Assembly: GCA_900555065.1 (NCBI GenBank)
Contig: USJY01000042.1
Coordinates: 1-8,455 of the forward strand
Length of the DNA stretch: 8,455 nt
Reading direction: 5' to 3'
Source of the DNA: an uncultured Eubacteriales bacterium
Lineage (GTDB): Bacteria > Bacillota > Clostridia > Oscillospirales > UMGS1783
Part shown: positions 6,706 to 8,455 of the stretch, piece by piece
Position numbering within the stretch: position 1 is the stretch's first letter
Layout of the letters: every line of letters begins with the position of its first letter
The notes under the pieces: generated by a model
The model's input: the letters and a program-made list of their open reading frames with translations, nothing else
The model's database searches: none
What the model was told of the DNA's origin: nothing
Made by a program: the position numbers and the translations under genes

Positions 6706-7593
6706 TTACGAGCCGCTGCGCTGGGAAATTCCGCGGATCTGGGCGATCACCCAGTCGTATTTCGAGTTGTTCGCAACCGAACCGCAGTATTCGCACTTGG
6801 CGGAGTAGGTCAGATCCATCGGCGCGCCGCAGTTGGGGCAGCTATAGGTCGTGACGCCGTCGGCGGCGCCGGTCTGCATGCCCTTGGTGCGGATCATCGT
6901 CCACTCATAGGTCATAAACAGCTCTTTGGTCTGGCTGCCGCGGATCAGCTTGCCGGTCGCATCGTCGGTCACATAGTCACAGATACGGGCCTGGACCTGC
7001 ACGACGACAGAGCGGTCGTCCTGATAAAAGCCGAGCGGCTGGACGGACAGAACCGCGATCCGGTCGACATGGTTGGTCTGCTTGTTGCGGATATACGCGT
7101 CGAGCTGGCGGGCGAACTGGTTGTACAGGTCATCCGTCATATGCGCGCGCATGGGCTCCCAGTTCTTCTCCTGCCATAGGTTTTGCATCATGACATACAG
7201 ATTCCCGATCTTCTCACAGAAAACAGCCTCGGAGAAATTCGGGTCCAGCGTCTTATACTCCTGCATGCTCCGGTACTGCCGCGCGGGAGCGGACACCGTG
7301 GTCCGGCCGCCGGAAACACCGCCGCCCTTCTTTTTGCTGAACACCATAATCAGGATAAATATAATCACTGCGACGCCGAATATGGCCGAACCGAACCCGC
7401 CGCTGCCGCCGCCGGAGCCGCCCCAGTCGCTGTCCCAGTCGCCGCCGCCGAAATCGCTGCCGCCCCAGTCGCCGCCGCCGAAGTCGGAATCGCCCGCGAA
7501 ATTGCCCGCCTCCGCAAGCCCCGATAGCTGGAACATAAGCGCAAACGCGCACAAAAGCAGCAGAATTATCACAAGCGTGTGTTTCCGTTTCAT
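6706..7593 (-). CDS. Secreted/membrane Tim44-like protein with Gly-rich repeat and zinc ribbon
   Basis: A 295-residue protein with a modular layout. Residues 1-29 form a signal peptide (KRK, hydrophobic core, AEA before Gly30). Residues 30-67 are a Gly/Asp/Trp/Phe-rich low-complexity segment with the repeat SDFGGGDW at 36-43 and 46-53. A membrane helix lies at about 69-86, followed by KKK. Residues about 105-235 resemble the Tim44-like, NTF2-type fold found in bacterial zinc-ribbon transport-like proteins. The C-terminus has a zinc ribbon with Cys252, Cys255, Cys267 and Cys270 (CPNC and CEYC). By charge distribution the C-terminal domains face the cytoplasm. The ATG at 7593 has GGGAGG 5 nt upstream; an in-frame ATG at 7644 lacks a good site and would mask the signal sequence. 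Related proteins occur in many Bacillota, but their role is unknown; a protein-binding or membrane-remodelling role is only inference from the fold. It is monocistronic. Confidence 0.85.
   Translation of the reverse strand: MKRKHTLVIILLLLCAFALMFQLSGLAEAGNFAGDSDFGGGDWGGSDFGGGDWDSDWGGSGGGSGGFGSAIFGVAVIIFILIMVFSKKKGGGVSGGRTTVSAPARQYRSMQEYKTLDPNFSEAVFCEKIGNLYVMMQNLWQEKNWEPMRAHMTDDLYNQFARQLDAYIRNKQTNHVDRIAVLSVQPLGFYQDDRSVVVQVQARICDYVTDDATGKLIRGSQTKELFMTYEWTMIRTKGMQTGAADGVTTYSCPNCGAPMDLTYSAKCEYCGSVANNSKYDWVIAQIRGISQRSGS
7435..7488 (-). repeat. In-frame tandem repeat coding for SDFGGGDW
   Basis: Two near-identical 30-bp units encode SDFGGGDW-GG and SDFGGGDW-DS (residues 36-55), followed by a further DWGG. 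The codons differ slightly between copies (GAC TTC against GAT TTC), so this is an older duplication, not a fresh slippage event. The segment lies between the signal peptide and the membrane helix. Confidence 0.75.
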
Positions 7594-7716
7594 GTATCCT
7601 CCCGTCTCCGGCTGCGCCGCCGTACCGGCCGCCGGACGATCCATAATCCAGGTTTTTGCATGATTGCGCCGGGCCCCGATTCGATTCTATGAACCCGAAC
7701 ATATGTATATGCAAAT

Positions 7717-7745
7717 ATTATAGCACAAAGCGAATGCGCCGTAAA
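7717..7745 (-). promoter_or_regulatory. Proximal promoter of the zinc-ribbon protein gene
   Basis: On the minus strand TTTACG (7745-7740), a 17-bp spacer and TATAAT (7722-7717) are preceded by TGC, giving an extended -10 TGCTATAAT. The -35 matches 4 of 6 bases. The leader would be about 115 nt. No clear riboswitch fold was recognised in it. Confidence 0.6.
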
Positions 7746-7936
7746 GCCGCGGCGCAACATTTCGCGGGCAAACCTGACTGCAAAAAAATATGCGCAGAAA
7801 AATAGAAAAACCTGGCAATTCAAAATAGTTTCAGGTATAATAAATATAAGTATACAGCCGATGACTTTCGACAGGAATCTACCTGTTTCTCGCATTCTGC
7901 CGTGCAGTTCCCAAAGATCAATTTTTTTTCGATAAA

Positions 7937-7964
7937 ATTATACTTTTTTCGACCATTTAGTCAA
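7937..7964 (-). promoter_or_regulatory. Strong distal minus-strand promoter without an adjacent gene
   Basis: On the minus strand TTGACT (7964-7959), a 16-bp spacer and TATAAT (7942-7937) match the consensus at 11 of 12 positions. The predicted start near 7930 lies about 335 nt before the zinc-ribbon protein start codon. It could give a long leader for that gene or drive a small RNA. AT-rich DNA produces such matches by chance more often, so confidence is moderate. Confidence 0.5.
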
Positions 7965-8101
7965 ATCTTCGGTCAATTTTTCCATAATTAGCAATTTATT
8001 TCATTTCGCTATTGATTCAGGGTGGGAAATATGTTACTCTTGGAGTAGGTTCATTCAATGCTGGCCCAATAACGGCCTATATTGGAAAATCCTTTTGTAT
8101 G

Positions 8102-8109
8102 CCCCCCCC
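8102..8109. repeat. Homopolymeric C8 tract
   Basis: Eight consecutive C residues lie in the gene-poor region. The tract ends a plus-strand open frame of about 40 codons whose frame would change with tract length. No start codon with a ribosome binding site was found for that frame, so the tract is recorded only as a repeat. Confidence 0.6.
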
Positions 8110-8131
8110 ATAAACGGGTGCATGTGTGCGC

Positions 8132-8158
8132 CTGTTTGTGATGATATACTGTTTGTGA
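8132..8158. repeat. Two-copy 10-bp direct repeat
   Basis: CTGTTTGTGA occurs at 8132-8141 and 8149-8158, a 17-bp period, with TGATATA between the copies. It lies about 100 bp downstream of the phosphotransferase stop codon. It could be a tandem protein-binding site, but no promoter or gene is clearly attached. Confidence 0.5.
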
Positions 8159-8196
8159 CGGAGCGATCGTTTACTCCGACGCGGGCGGTAAACTGG

Positions 8197-8225
8197 AAGA
8201 ACGGCGCCTTCGGGTTGCCGTTCTT
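8197..8225 (-). terminator. Hairpin terminator after the APH(3')-like gene
   Basis: AAGAACGGC and GCCGTTCTT form a 9-bp inverted repeat, with an inner CC-TTCG-GG mini-stem in the loop, 33 nt past the stop codon at 8259. The minus-strand tail after the stem (CCAGTTTACC) is only weakly T-rich, so its efficiency is uncertain. It is the only strong hairpin in the right position. Confidence 0.6.
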
Positions 8226-8258
8226 TCAGCATTTTTCGGCAAAAATCGCAGCGGCGGG

Positions 8259-8455
8259 TCAGAACAGCTCGTCAAGCAGCTGGTAGTAGCGGCATTTAAA
8301 CGGGTCCATAGCAAGCCCAATCTGGCGCAAAAGCGGCTGGGTATGGGCGTCGGTCCCGAAATTATATCGCATGGAACGGATGCACAGCGCGACGTCCTGC
8401 CACACGTCCGCAACGCCGGCGCCGCCCAGGTCGAGCATGGCGGTAGGTTCGGGCA
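8259..8455 (-). CDS. APH(3')-like aminoglycoside phosphotransferase, C-terminal part
   Basis: The last 64 codons of a gene that runs off the right edge, ending with TGA at 8261-8259. The visible residues include MLDLGGAGVADVWQDVALCIRS (6-27), where DLG is the magnesium-binding motif of the APH kinase fold and GVAD-W-D-A the conserved segment after it. The extreme C-terminus is YYQLLDELF (56-64). As recalled, APH(3')-III has IDLGRSGRADKWYDIAFCVRS and ends YYILLDELF, so the match spans the whole visible segment. Family members transfer phosphate from a nucleoside triphosphate to the 3'-hydroxyl of aminoglycosides such as kanamycin and act in the cytoplasm. The catalytic HGD loop and the nucleotide-binding lobe lie outside the window, so activity cannot be judged. 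It may be a divergent chromosomal homologue and not a mobile resistance gene. The family call is good; the subtype is open. Confidence 0.85.
   Translation of the reverse strand, partial: PEPTAMLDLGGAGVADVWQDVALCIRSMRYNFGTDAHTQPLLRQIGLAMDPFKCRYYQLLDELF

Larger units (their letters stand above)
7746..8258. other. Gene-poor intergenic region with AT-rich core
   Basis: This stretch of about 510 bp has no convincing gene. Its core at 7921-8020 is 25% G+C by hand count, against 68% for a sampled 60 bp of the ABC gene (1441-1500). It contains a strong minus-strand promoter (7937-7964), small dyads (ACAGG/CCTGT at 7871-7886, CCAATA/TATTGG at 8066-8085, CGGAG/CTCCG at 8159-8178), an eight-C tract (8102-8109), a 10-bp direct repeat (8132-8158) and a hairpin near the phosphotransferase stop codon. 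Short open frames of 15 to about 45 codons exist but lack ribosome binding sites. Confidence 0.6.

Noticed and set aside
7590..7895. Minus-strand hydrophobic frame of 101 codons whose stop overlaps the zinc-ribbon start as ATGA
   Set aside because: The overlap looks like translational coupling, but the frame has no ribosome binding site, contains the proximal promoter of the next gene and ends in an Arg-rich tail typical of chance translation.
7800..7960. Known riboswitch class upstream of the zinc-ribbon gene
   Set aside because: The conserved core motifs of common classes (such as TPP, SAM, cobalamin, purine and c-di-GMP) were looked for by eye and not found; only small generic hairpins are present.
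8095..8286. Plus-strand frame of 63 codons over the phosphotransferase end
   Set aside because: It starts without a ribosome binding site, crosses the hairpin terminator and is antisense to the APH(3')-like reading frame.
1..8455. CRISPR array, insertion sequence, prophage or toxin-antitoxin pair
   Set aside because: No regularly spaced repeats, transposase or integrase motifs, terminal inverted repeats or small paired genes were found in the window.

Overview
The window looks like a chromosomal segment of a moderately GC-rich member of the Bacillota, most likely a gut-type clostridium (Oscillospirales or Christensenellales-like; this is inference). Support comes from strong GGAGG-type ribosome binding sites, consensus TTGACA/TATAAT promoters, GC-rich genes beside very AT-rich intergenic DNA, and the gene families present. 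No rRNA, tRNA, CRISPR array, insertion sequence or phage gene was seen.

Left part (1-1140): a minus-strand gene for a small multidrug-export-type membrane protein (COG2426 family, TTG start) lies between a possible terminator at the left edge and a weak extended -10 promoter. A GC-rich stretch without a recognisable gene follows, then tandem terminators that close the next operon.

Centre (1145-5366): a compact minus-strand operon, marR - ABC subunit A - ABC subunit B, with 1-2 nt between genes. The two ABC half-transporters have the reciprocal signature of a heterodimeric exporter with one degenerate ATP site. The operon starts from a near-perfect promoter (TTGACA-17-TATAAT). A perfect 14-bp palindrome directly after the -10 is the likely MarR operator.

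Centre-right (5425-6476): a divergent plus-strand gene encodes a 310-residue polytopic membrane protein of unknown function. A third copy of the operator half-site abuts its promoter, suggesting that the same MarR controls both directions. A strong hairpin terminator ends it.

Right part (6679-8455): a convergent minus-strand gene encodes a secreted or membrane-anchored protein with a Gly/Asp/Trp repeat, a Tim44-like region and a C-terminal zinc ribbon. Upstream is about 500 bp of gene-poor DNA with an AT-rich core (25% G+C by hand count at 7921-8020), a second strong minus-strand promoter, short repeats and an eight-C tract. At the right edge is the C-terminal 64 residues of an APH(3')-like aminoglycoside phosphotransferase, cut by the window end.

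Taken together, the best supported unit is a MarR-controlled drug or toxic-compound efflux system with a divergently transcribed membrane protein as a possible accessory. The COG2426 and APH(3')-like genes fit a loosely resistance-flavoured neighbourhood, but nothing shows that they share regulation.
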